Below are positions 1 through 6,321 of a DNA stretch of 12,551 bases, piece by piece (position 1 is the stretch's first letter; each line of letters starts with the position of its first letter). Location of the stretch: assembly GCA_025055465.1 (NCBI GenBank), contig JANWXA010000033.1, forward strand, positions 1 through 12,551. Reading direction: 5' to 3'. The notes under the pieces were generated by a model. It was not told where the DNA came from and did not search any database. It worked only from the letters and a program-made list of their open reading frames with translations. The DNA is from Candidatus Kapaibacterium sp. (GTDB taxonomy: Bacteria > Bacteroidota > Ignavibacteria > Kapaibacteriales > HRBIN21). The position numbers and the translations under genes are program-made.

Positions 1-511
1 CGGTCGTTGGATATCCACGCACGTGGGGAATCGGCGAGCGTGAGAAATACAGAGCAGTTCCATCAGTGCGGAGAACGACCTTCACCACAGCAGGGGAGAA
101 CAGTTCGGGTTCCGCCACTAATGGCTGAATAAGGGTTGCCGCGTCCCAGTGTGGATGATCCTGGAGTGCCTGCACCAGAGCATCTACATGTTCTGGTTGC
201 AGCAAAGGCTCGTCGGTTTGAAGATTGAGCACAATGCTATCCTGAAGTTGCAACTGTGTATAGGCAACTGCTACACGGTCCGTGCCGCTAGGTAAGTCGG
301 GTGGGGTCAACACAACTTCAGCACCGAAGTTGCGGCATACAGCGGCAACTCGCTCGCTATCCGTGGCAATAATGACTCGATTCAGACTCTGTGCTTGCTG
401 CGCTGCTTCCCAGACCCATTGTACCAGAGGTTTCCCGCCGAGTTTCCGCAAAGGTTTGCCCGGGAGGCGCTGCGAGGCGTAGCGCGCCGGAATAATGCCG
501 AGGGCACTCAT
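1..511 (-). CDS. kdsB: 3-deoxy-manno-octulosonate cytidylyltransferase (CMP-KDO synthetase), C-terminus cut off
   Basis: This cytosolic enzyme transfers CMP from CTP to KDO, activating it for lipid A-KDO (lipopolysaccharide core) synthesis. The first 170 codons are present; the frame is open at the left edge, so the last third of a roughly 250-residue protein is missing. Visible family marks are the N-terminal nucleotide-binding signature IIPARYASQRLPGKPL (residues 6-21), the SGTDRVA segment (75-81), and LNLQTDEP (95-102), which holds the metal-binding Asp. The family normally has QGDEP here, so Gly to Thr at residue 99 is a small deviation. The SRSPIPHVRG segment (158-166) also fits. The ATG overlaps the gatC stop codon as ATGA, so the two are probably translationally coupled. 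It is the last visible gene of the minus-strand train. No Shine-Dalgarno is obvious. Confidence 0.93.
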   Translation of the reverse strand, partial: MSALGIIPARYASQRLPGKPLRKLGGKPLVQWVWEAAQQAQSLNRVIIATDSERVAAVCRNFGAEVVLTPPDLPSGTDRVAVAYTQLQLQDSIVLNLQTDEPLLQPEHVDALVQALQDHPHWDAATLIQPLVAEPELFSPAVVKVVLRTDGTALYFSRSPIPHVRGYPTT

Positions 512-792
512 TCAATGACTTTCGGTACCCGGAAGAAAACCCCATTATGCTTCGGGGCGTTGCGCAGAGCCTCTTCCCGCGGAAGCGAGGGCTGGGGGAT
601 GTCCTCTCGGAGAGCGCTCGTTGTTGGTATAACCTGCACCAGGGGCTCTACTTCCTCCAGTTCCAGGGTCTCAATGGTCCCGATAAAGTGCAAGATGCGC
701 TCGAACTGCTGAGCGAATGTTGACAGATCTTCCTCAGAAAACCGCAGCCGCGCTAACTCGGCGATTCGTTCCACGAGGGCTCGTGTTTCCAT
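508..792 (-). CDS. gatC: Asp-tRNA(Asn)/Glu-tRNA(Gln) amidotransferase subunit C
   Basis: GatC is the small subunit that holds GatA and GatB together in the GatCAB complex, which converts mischarged Glu-tRNA(Gln) and/or Asp-tRNA(Asn) to the amide form. The 94 residues match the family length. The N-terminal half reads as the typical helical pair (VERIAELARLRFSEEDL, then an FERILHFIGTIETLE helix). The C-terminal belt has LREDIPQPS and ends GVFFRVPKVIE, the usual GatC ending. The start lies 40 bp inside the end of plsC in another frame. The downstream end overlaps the kdsB start by 4 nt (ATGA). gatA and gatB are not in the window, so the subunit genes are dispersed, which is common. No strong Shine-Dalgarno precedes the start, so coupling to plsC translation is plausible. 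Confidence 0.93.
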   Translation of the reverse strand: METRALVERIAELARLRFSEEDLSTFAQQFERILHFIGTIETLELEEVEPLVQVIPTTSALREDIPQPSLPREEALRNAPKHNGVFFRVPKVIE

Positions 793-1532
793 AGCTGCTC
801 AGGGTTGGGTGACATCTCTGAAAGCCATGTTGTAATGCGCTCATGCAGATAGTGCAACCACCACTGTTGCTGTTCTCGGGTCAGCATTGCTGGGAGCTCA
901 ATTGGTTCCCCAATTCGTACTTGTGCTGTGCCTGGGCGAAAGCGAAGAGTGTGGGGAGGTAACAGTGCGTAAGTCCCGGCGATTGCCACGGGTACAATTG
1001 GGCGTTGGGCTTGTTGTGCTAACACTATTGCTCCGCGCTTGAAGGGGCGGACTCTACCATCAGGCGAACGCCCTCCTTCGGCGAAAACAACGGGTGAAAG
1101 ACCGTACTGCCGAATGCGTTGGGCCGCCAGCTCTATGTGAAGCTGAGCATCTGCTGCACGCCGGGTGATAGGTACGTAAGGCATTCGTCGGAGTATCCAT
1201 CCGAAGAAGGGGATGCGTTCCAGAACTTTTTTGTACAGAAAACAAAGACGGTCGGGCAGTGCTGCAATGAGAACCGGGATGTCTAATAGGCTGGAATGAT
1301 TACACACATAGATGTACGGAGGGGTTCCTTTTTGGACGTTCTCGGCTCCCTCCACGAGCACACGCACGCCACAGAGGCGGAGCATTGTACGTGCCCAGCC
1401 TGGGGTAGCTTCTACTAACCGCTGTCGAGCAGTACGGGGTGGTAGTAGCAATGCCCAAGTCGAGGCCGCTATTGTATAGCCAATAATAGCAGCAGACCGG
1501 AGCCCGTAGCCTAAGGTGCCGCCTGTCCACAT
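753..1532 (-). CDS. plsC: 1-acyl-sn-glycerol-3-phosphate acyltransferase (PlsC/LPLAT family)
   Basis: A 259-residue membrane acyltransferase, probably adding the second acyl chain to lysophosphatidic acid to make phosphatidic acid at the inner membrane. A hydrophobic N-terminal segment (about residues 13-30) is the likely anchor. The acyltransferase blocks are clear: NHSSLLD (78-84, the HX4D catalytic motif with H79 and D84), the RMPYVPITR stretch (116-124), FAEGGRS (150-156, equivalent to FPEGTRS but with Gly for Thr) and IVPVAI (179-184). The frame stays open up to 1661, but I choose the ATG at 1532 because the upstream extension lies inside the DUF4286 gene and looks unlike a membrane anchor. 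This start falls 13 nt after the DUF4286 stop. The 3' end overlaps gatC by 40 bp. Substrate could also be another lysophospholipid. Confidence 0.88.
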   Translation of the reverse strand: MWTGGTLGYGLRSAAIIGYTIAASTWALLLPPRTARQRLVEATPGWARTMLRLCGVRVLVEGAENVQKGTPPYIYVCNHSSLLDIPVLIAALPDRLCFLYKKVLERIPFFGWILRRMPYVPITRRAADAQLHIELAAQRIRQYGLSPVVFAEGGRSPDGRVRPFKRGAIVLAQQAQRPIVPVAIAGTYALLPPHTLRFRPGTAQVRIGEPIELPAMLTREQQQWWLHYLHERITTWLSEMSPNPEQLWKHEPSWNESPS

Positions 1533-1545
1533 TGCAAATGCAAAC

Positions 1546-1875
1546 TTAGGGAGCTTGCACAGGTGGTAGGTCAAGCACGCAGCACAACCGCAACAAACGC
1601 CGGTGTAGGCGGACGCTCCTCCCGAAGCGGTCAGCATGCTCCTGCCGTAGTGCTGCAGCATGCTGCTCCTCGTAGCGTTGGAAAGCGTCTGGAGCGGGGC
1701 ACAGATACTCCACTACGTATGTAATAGTGTCACCTGCGACGAGCTCTCTCCACAGGGCTGCTCTCTCAAAGCAGCCAGTCGCGAGCACTGCGGGGATATG
1801 CACTTGCCTCATCCAGGTCTCCCATTCTGCCGCTTGCTGATATGGAAGCTCTGCTGTGACGAGATAGCATACCAT
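1546..1875 (-). CDS. DUF4286 family protein
   Basis: A 109-residue soluble protein of unknown function. The N-terminal pattern fits what I know of DUF4286: a short beta strand (MVCYLVTAELP), a Trp-rich amphipathic piece (WETWMRQVHIP, about residues 18-28), VLATGCF (30-36), then TYVVEYLCP (52-60) and a helix ending in HAAALRQEHADRFG. The fold is likely a ferredoxin-like alpha/beta dimer of the dabb type, but that is inference. DUF4286 proteins are known mainly from Bacteroidota and relatives, which helps place the organism. The C-terminus is Cys- and Leu-rich (LLRLCCVLDLPP). A weak GGAG sits only 2 nt before the ATG. It follows a 202-bp gap after glmM, the largest break in this strand's gene train, and precedes plsC by 13 nt. 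Confidence 0.8.
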   Translation of the reverse strand: MVCYLVTAELPYQQAAEWETWMRQVHIPAVLATGCFERAALWRELVAGDTITYVVEYLCPAPDAFQRYEEQHAAALRQEHADRFGRSVRLHRRLLRLCCVLDLPPVQAP

Positions 1876-2077
1876 TGCTCCGTTCGATCACTTTGTATTG
1901 TACAGGCTCCCAACGACGAAATGGGGACAGCTATTATGCGGCCAGCTCCTTGGCCACATTAAGAAAACACTGGGAATGTCCACCATTCGGGCAACTGCAG
2001 GTAGCTTGTTCGGGTATTGGGGCCATGGAGTAGGCAGAGGTCTGAGCGATTGCTGCAGCAGCGCCCAGACTGCATGA
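1876..2077 (-). other. Intergenic gap between glmM and the DUF4286 gene
   Basis: This 202-bp gap is the only sizeable break in the minus-strand gene train. It contains the small Cys/His ORF described separately. It also contains a short inverted repeat (GGCCA, 6-nt loop, TGGCC at 1940-1955) that has no T-tract and is too weak to call a terminator. On the minus strand, near 1893-1906, the sequence TACAATACAAAG is AT-rich and could hold a promoter for the DUF4286-plsC-gatC-kdsB segment, but I see no convincing -35/-33 partner. Confidence 0.4.
1934..2026 (-). CDS. Possible 30-residue Cys/His-rich small protein
   Basis: This short ORF (ATG at 2026, TAA followed at once by TAG) lies in the 202-bp gap between glmM and the DUF4286 gene. 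It encodes a peptide whose middle reads TCSCPNGGHSQC (residues 9-20), a CxC-x4-H-x2-C arrangement that could bind a metal ion, followed by an amphipathic FLNVAKELAA tail. The same frame is open upstream right back to the glmM stop codon (2078-2080), so a readthrough or an alternative upstream start would add up to 17 residues (including GAAAAIAQTSAYS). No Shine-Dalgarno is visible before the ATG. It resembles half of a SWIM-type zinc finger only loosely. It could be a real small protein, a decayed gene end, or chance. I recognise no family. Confidence 0.3.
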   Translation of the reverse strand: MAPIPEQATCSCPNGGHSQCFLNVAKELAA

Positions 2078-3448
2078 TTACCGCAGCAACGGTAGGATCA
2101 TGGCTTCCAATTGTTCCACCTCTTTTTGGGTCGGTGCCTCTACAATGAAGCGGACGACCGGCTCTGTGTTGGATGGGCGCAGATGGAACCAGCTCTTGCC
2201 GAATCGAGCATAGAGGCCGTCGTCGCGGCGGATTTCCTCAGCGTGTTGGGCGATGTAAGCAAAAACCTGTTCCAACAACGTGGAAACTGACTGGGGTTGT
2301 GCAAGAACGTGTTTGCGCATGATTGGTCGGGGCAACGCCGTTACCAATTCTGACAGCCGCTTTTGGCAATGTGCCATCAGTCCCAGAACGAGGACAGTGC
2401 CGACCAGGGCATCGCGCCCGTAATGGATATGGGGCAAGATGACCCCTCCGCTTCCCTCACCCCCGATAACCCCGAGGGACTCTTGAAGACGGCGCACAAC
2501 ATTCGCTTCGCCGACAGGGGAACGGAGGACCTGTGCCCTGTAAGCTTGCGCGATATCGTCTATGACGGAGGAAGTGGAATAGTTGACGACAACGACAGGG
2601 TTATAGCGATTAGCGCAGGCTTGGTGGGCATGCTCCAGGACCGTCTGCGCTGCCAGAGCGATAGTCAGCTCTTCCCAGAGGCACTTTCCGGACTCATCCA
2701 CCAAGACGAGGCGGTCAGCATCGGGGTCAACACCAATACCAATATCAGCACTATAGCGCTGGACCGAGGTTGCCAGCTCTTGTAAGTGTTGGGGAAGTGG
2801 CTCAGGCGAGTGTGGGAATATACCGCTTCCATTGGCGTGGAGTAAAGTAACACGGCAGTACAGATGCTGCAGAAGTTGGGGCAGTATGAAAGAGCCGGCG
2901 GCGTTGACGGCGTCCACTACAACGTGGAAGGCTCTATGGCGAATCTTCTCCCTCAAGTTTTGGAGCCAGCGGTGACGCCAGAGGGTTCGAATGTGCTCAC
3001 TAATTGCTTGGAAGTGCATCCAGCGGACGGGATGGACCCCAGTTCGGTGCCCGTTGGTCAGAGAGGCTCCTCCGGAACGAGCCTCACGATAGAAGGGGGT
3101 TGCATCCAGTGTGAGTCCGCCCTCACCGAGGAATTTCAATCCCTGCCACTCTGCTGGATTGTGAGAGGCGGTGATGGCGATTCCGCCGGGCAGTCGCCGT
3201 CGGGCAATCCAGGTCTGAATAGTCGGCGTCGGGACGATTCCCAAGCGATGAACACGGCGACCTTCCGACTGTAAGGTAGCGACCACGAACTCTTCGAAAC
3301 GCTCCCCGCCCTGGCGTCCGTCCCAGCCGACGGCAAGTGGCCCGTTGGATAAGTGCCGAACGAAAGAGCGTACCGTGTCTTCTATGAGCTCTGGTGTGCA
3401 ATCGTCTAAAGTAAAGCGCAAACCGGAAACCGAGCAAATTAGAGCCAT
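2078..3448 (-). CDS. glmM: GlmM-like phosphohexomutase (phosphoglucosamine mutase / phosphomannomutase family)
   Basis: A 456-residue alpha-D-phosphohexomutase; most likely interconverts glucosamine-6-P and glucosamine-1-P for UDP-GlcNAc, hence peptidoglycan and lipid A. All four family loops are present: the phosphoserine loop TASHNP (residues 93-98, S95), the metal loop DPDADR (241-246), the sugar-specificity loop GGEGSGG (329-335), and the phosphate-binding loop RPSNTEP (424-430). The GEGSGG loop followed by HYGRDALVG (342-350) resembles GlmM-type enzymes of Bacteroidota rather than the GGEQSGH of proteobacterial GlmM. The N-terminus is atypical: SGLRF where SGIRG is usual, and GRQGG where GRDxRxSG is usual. 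The frame runs on to 3568, but that part overlaps the upstream peptidase; the ATG at 3448 begins the family homology and lies 4 nt after the peptidase stop. Phosphomannomutase or phosphoglucomutase activity remains possible. Confidence 0.85.
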   Translation of the reverse strand: MALICSVSGLRFTLDDCTPELIEDTVRSFVRHLSNGPLAVGWDGRQGGERFEEFVVATLQSEGRRVHRLGIVPTPTIQTWIARRRLPGGIAITASHNPAEWQGLKFLGEGGLTLDATPFYREARSGGASLTNGHRTGVHPVRWMHFQAISEHIRTLWRHRWLQNLREKIRHRAFHVVVDAVNAAGSFILPQLLQHLYCRVTLLHANGSGIFPHSPEPLPQHLQELATSVQRYSADIGIGVDPDADRLVLVDESGKCLWEELTIALAAQTVLEHAHQACANRYNPVVVVNYSTSSVIDDIAQAYRAQVLRSPVGEANVVRRLQESLGVIGGEGSGGVILPHIHYGRDALVGTVLVLGLMAHCQKRLSELVTALPRPIMRKHVLAQPQSVSTLLEQVFAYIAQHAEEIRRDDGLYARFGKSWFHLRPSNTEPVVRFIVEAPTQKEVEQLEAMILPLLR

Positions 3449-3452
3449 GTTG

Positions 3453-4919
3453 TCATCGCCGCTGAGGGCTGCGGATAGGACGAGACAGAAGGGACTCAAT
3501 ATCCTCCACGCGCCGTGGGACGGTGGCTGAGAGTACCTCGGCACCTGTTTCTGTAATGAGAACGTCATCCTCGATGCGCACGCCGATACCCCACCAGCGT
3601 TGGTCGCAGGGGCTACCCGGTGGGATATAGAGTCCTGGTTCTACAGCAATGACAAAGCCAGGGCGTAGCGTGTCGGTTGGCCCTACGTCGTGGACATCCA
3701 GCCCCAGATGGTGGGAAGTGGCATGGGGGAAGTATTGGCGTATGTCGTCCGGGGCCTTTAGGAGGCCGAGCTCGGTTAGCCGGCGTTGTAGGACAGACAG
3801 AGCCCGTTGATGGGGCAGCCAGAATGGTAGGCCAGGACGACACGCAGCGAGGGCTGAGTCCTGCGCCTCCAGAACGGCTTCGTAGATCGCTCGCTGTTCC
3901 GTTGTGAAGCGGCCGCTTATGGGGAATGTTCGAGTAATGTCGGCGGCGTAGCCTGCGTATTCTGCTCCACAGTCCACAAGCACAAGCTCATTTTCCTGGA
4001 CTCGGCGTCGGGCACTTGTGTAGTGCAAGATGCACGCGTTCGGTCCGGAAGCTACGATAGTCGGGAATGCGGTGCCGTCGGCACCTTGGTTTCGGAATGC
4101 TCCTTCCAGTGTTGCCAAGAGCTCCCACTCACCTATTCCGGGGCGTGCTTGTCTCCAAAGTTGGTGTAAGGCATTCGCGGTGATAGCGATTGCGCGCCGA
4201 ATCAGCCGAATCTCTGCTGAGTCCTTTTTAGCTCTCATCCGCGCCAGTGGGGGGAATCCCTGACGCAGTACTACACGTGGGGAGCGCTCTCGCAGCCACT
4301 CTTTCTCTTCCCGCTCAGCAGGGAGGAGGCGCCCGGAGAGCGGCAATCGCATCATCGGTGTCGGGAGGGCCACAATGTAGAGGGTGTCTGTTTCTGCAAG
4401 CACGCTCAGTAAGAGGCTGTCAAACTGTGACCGAGGGAGCGCTCGGAGTTGAAGAAGACGTTCGGCTTCCGTTGGCCCCATGCGAGGCCCTTCCCAGCGT
4501 TCCAATGTGGGGTTCCGATCGGGTAGAAAGAGCAGTTCGCGAAGCCGCTGCTCACCCACGGTGATACCCTGAGATGAAAGCAGCAACACTGCACCCGGCT
4601 CTGGGACGCCTGTCAGATACCACAACCAGCTACTCTGACGGTAGGGGTAGTACACATCTCCATTGCGCAATCGGGGGTCGGCGGCGAAAACGAGCAGGAG
4701 AGAGCGGGGACCCAAATGCTGTAATACACGGTGCCGCCGAGATTGATATACTGAGGGTGGAGGTGCATCGCTGTATGGATATTCGTACGGAGGAAGCCAT
4801 TCAGCCTTGGCTGGCAGTCCCACCGCTGGGGGGAGAAGAGCCAGCACGATACTCGAAATGGCTGGGAGCAGGTGCAGCGGCCCACGGTTTAAAAAGTGTC
4901 TGCAGGGGTCTCGGTGCAT
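3453..4919 (-). CDS. pepP: Exported Xaa-Pro aminopeptidase (M24B, PepP-like)
   Basis: A 488-residue dinuclear-metal peptidase that removes the first residue from peptides with proline at position 2. The N-terminus (basic region to about residue 16, hydrophobic core about 17-34, likely cleavage after AKA at 39) looks like a Sec signal peptide, so the enzyme probably works in the periplasm. The aminopeptidase P N-terminal domain covers about 50-210 (DVYYPYRQSSWLWYLTG near 88-104). The pita-bread catalytic domain has every metal ligand: D316 and D327 (VDCGAEYAGYAADITRTF), H403 (SHHLGLDVHDVG), E427 (AVEPGLY) and E450 (RIEDDVLI), plus helper histidines H399 and H410. It starts 11 nt after the thioredoxin-like gene and ends 4 nt before glmM. 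No Shine-Dalgarno is clear. Cytoplasmic PepP of E. coli has no such leader. Confidence 0.88.
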   Translation of the reverse strand: MHRDPCRHFLNRGPLHLLPAISSIVLALLPPAVGLPAKAEWLPPYEYPYSDAPPPSVYQSRRHRVLQHLGPRSLLLVFAADPRLRNGDVYYPYRQSSWLWYLTGVPEPGAVLLLSSQGITVGEQRLRELLFLPDRNPTLERWEGPRMGPTEAERLLQLRALPRSQFDSLLLSVLAETDTLYIVALPTPMMRLPLSGRLLPAEREEKEWLRERSPRVVLRQGFPPLARMRAKKDSAEIRLIRRAIAITANALHQLWRQARPGIGEWELLATLEGAFRNQGADGTAFPTIVASGPNACILHYTSARRRVQENELVLVDCGAEYAGYAADITRTFPISGRFTTEQRAIYEAVLEAQDSALAACRPGLPFWLPHQRALSVLQRRLTELGLLKAPDDIRQYFPHATSHHLGLDVHDVGPTDTLRPGFVIAVEPGLYIPPGSPCDQRWWGIGVRIEDDVLITETGAEVLSATVPRRVEDIESLLSRPIRSPQRR

Positions 4920-4930
4920 TGAGCATCCAT

Positions 4931-5524
4931 TTACTTGAGTACCCGGCGGAGGCTCTGCAGGAACTGCTCTTTGGTGCGTGCACCGACAATACGCTCCACA
5001 ATTCTGCCGTTGGGATCAATGATGAAGGTCGTGGGGATGGCCATGATGCTACCGTAAGCGTCGGCCAGACGGACGTCGCCGAGTACGTTCAAGTATGGGA
5101 CGTTACGGGCCTCCAAAAATCCACGGACCTTTTCCTGGGCGTTAGCACCTTGGTCTAAGCTGATACCGATGAGCAGAAACTTTTCAGTAGGTAGCTCACG
5201 GTGGAGCTCTATCAAATCTGGGATTTCCCGTCGGCACGGACCGCACCATGTTGCCCAGAAATTGAGCAGTACAACGCGATTGCGGGACAATTCAGAGAAC
5301 CGTATTCGGCGCCCATTCCCATCGCGCCAGGCAAAGTCTGGCGCCCGATTCCCAGAGGCTGGGAGTACCTCTTCTACGACGGGCACAGTAACGGTGGATG
5401 CGGCCAGAGATGCTGGAGATGGAGATTTCTGTGCCCAGCAAGTAAGGCTGGGGAGGGCGATGCCGAAAGCAATGAGGACGGTCCCTCGCACGAAAGAGTT
5501 CACCACAGGCGTGCGGGCAGTCAT
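4931..5524 (-). CDS. Exported TlpA/ResA-like thioredoxin-family protein
   Basis: A 197-residue redoxin with an N-terminal hydrophobic segment (about residues 10-30, ending LTCWAQ) that should export it or tether it on the periplasmic side. The AhpC/TSA-TlpA fold begins at NRAPDFAWRD (59-68) and contains FWATWCGPCRREIP (89-102) with the CxxC pair C94/C97, and the cis-proline loop AIPTTFIID (162-170, P164). Such proteins reduce or exchange disulfides, for example in cytochrome c maturation or redox homeostasis; the exact partner is not shown. A cysteine at residue 29 near the end of the hydrophobic stretch is not in a clean lipobox. The frame is open to 5647, but I take the ATG at 5524, which overlaps the upstream anti-sigma stop by one base (TAATG), indicating translational coupling. 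Confidence 0.85.
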   Translation of the reverse strand: MTARTPVVNSFVRGTVLIAFGIALPSLTCWAQKSPSPASLAASTVTVPVVEEVLPASGNRAPDFAWRDGNGRRIRFSELSRNRVVLLNFWATWCGPCRREIPDLIELHRELPTEKFLLIGISLDQGANAQEKVRGFLEARNVPYLNVLGDVRLADAYGSIMAIPTTFIIDPNGRIVERIVGARTKEQFLQSLRRVLK

Positions 5525-6321
5525 TACTTTGATGCTACCAATTGTTTCACTTGTTCCGGAGGCAGAGTCGAGACGATGCCAAACACCATTCCGTAGTTTT
5601 CCCAGAAGGCGCAGGTTGTGGTCTGGCTGGGGCAGCTCCAGTGCCACTCTTTTTGTGCAACAGTTTCCCAGATCGTGGAATCTAACTGAAGACGTTTCGA
5701 GCGAAAGTCTCCGGAAGGGGCTCCTGCGAGCAGGAGCCAGCCCTTCGAGGAGCGGTATACCAGCAATGGGAGGGGATATCCATCTATGCGGCGGACCGTT
5801 ACGCCGATCAGAGGGGCTTCAGCTTCTACGTGTGGAAAGACCAGTGGGGTGTGGATGCCTTGGTGTACGAGCGCAAGGCGAGCATCTGTGGTGTCACTCA
5901 CCGGTTGAAGTAAAAGTTGCCCGCTCCGAAGTTCTTCCAAGCTTGTTATTAGTGCTGTGACAAAGCAGAGAGAGGATGAGCGGTATGTAGTCTGCCAAAG
6001 TAAGTACCCCAGTACTATGGCAGCCATGAAAGCCGCCACAGCAGTCGGCGCCCACCAGGGACGACGCCTGACTCGTTGTGTGGATGTGGATGGCTCTATT
6101 GCGGATAAAAGGAGCGAATGGAGTTCTGGCGGAGCGGTATAGTAGAGACGGGAACGTCGTTCCCGCAGGAGATTGCGAATGACGAGGGAACTACGGTACA
6201 GTTGGTAGTACTTCGGAGATTCCAGCAGGCGTTCTATTCGCTCTCGGATGGAGGGCTCTATCGGGACTCCGTCCACATACGCTGCCAAATATTGCGCAAG
6301 GAATTCCTGATCCGAACTCAT
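5524..6321 (-). CDS. Probable transmembrane anti-sigma factor
   Basis: A 265-residue single-pass membrane protein directly after and overlapping an ECF sigma gene by ATGA, the classic position of a cognate anti-sigma factor. The N-terminal cytoplasmic part (1-88) is helical: a DQEFLAQYLAAYVDG start typical of sigma-binding domains, then an RERIERLLESPKYYQLY helix. One membrane helix follows (about 89-109, WWAPTAVAAFMAAIVLGYLLW). The remaining 155 residues should lie outside the cytoplasm and match no domain I know. The HxxxCxxC zinc motif of ZAS-type anti-sigma factors is absent. The three cysteines visible (119, 230, 237) lie at or beyond the membrane, including a SCPSQTTTC pair. The assignment rests on position, topology and N-terminal character, not on a diagnostic motif. 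It overlaps the thioredoxin-like gene by 1 nt. Confidence 0.65.
   Translation of the reverse strand: MSSDQEFLAQYLAAYVDGVPIEPSIRERIERLLESPKYYQLYRSSLVIRNLLRERRSRLYYTAPPELHSLLLSAIEPSTSTQRVRRRPWWAPTAVAAFMAAIVLGYLLWQTTYRSSSLCFVTALITSLEELRSGQLLLQPVSDTTDARLALVHQGIHTPLVFPHVEAEAPLIGVTVRRIDGYPLPLLVYRSSKGWLLLAGAPSGDFRSKRLQLDSTIWETVAQKEWHWSCPSQTTTCAFWENYGMVFGIVSTLPPEQVKQLVASK

Noticed and set aside
1533..1661. Upstream extension of plsC
   Set aside because: It overlaps the DUF4286 gene out of frame and adds Cys-rich sequence unlike a PlsC N-terminus; the ATG at 1532 sits just after the DUF4286 stop.
1940..1955. Inverted repeat GGCCA/TGGCC as a terminator after glmM
   Set aside because: The stem is only 5 bp and there is no T-tract on either strand after it; it also lies within the small ORF.
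2975..2995. tRNA T-loop-like GGTTCGAAT
   Set aside because: It lies inside the mutase coding sequence, and no matching acceptor or anticodon arms surround it.
3449..3568. Forty-residue N-terminal extension of the mutase
   Set aside because: It lies inside the peptidase C-terminus in another frame, and the mutase fold begins at the ATG at 3448.
5525..5647. Longer start for the thioredoxin-like protein
   Set aside because: The extra 41 residues overlap the anti-sigma gene and would bury the signal-like hydrophobic segment; the TAATG junction supports the shorter start.
5169..5960. A 263-codon plus-strand ORF opposite the thioredoxin-like and anti-sigma genes
   Set aside because: Its protein is low in recognisable motifs and rich in Arg/Ser; both opposite-strand genes have clear features, so this is an antisense shadow.
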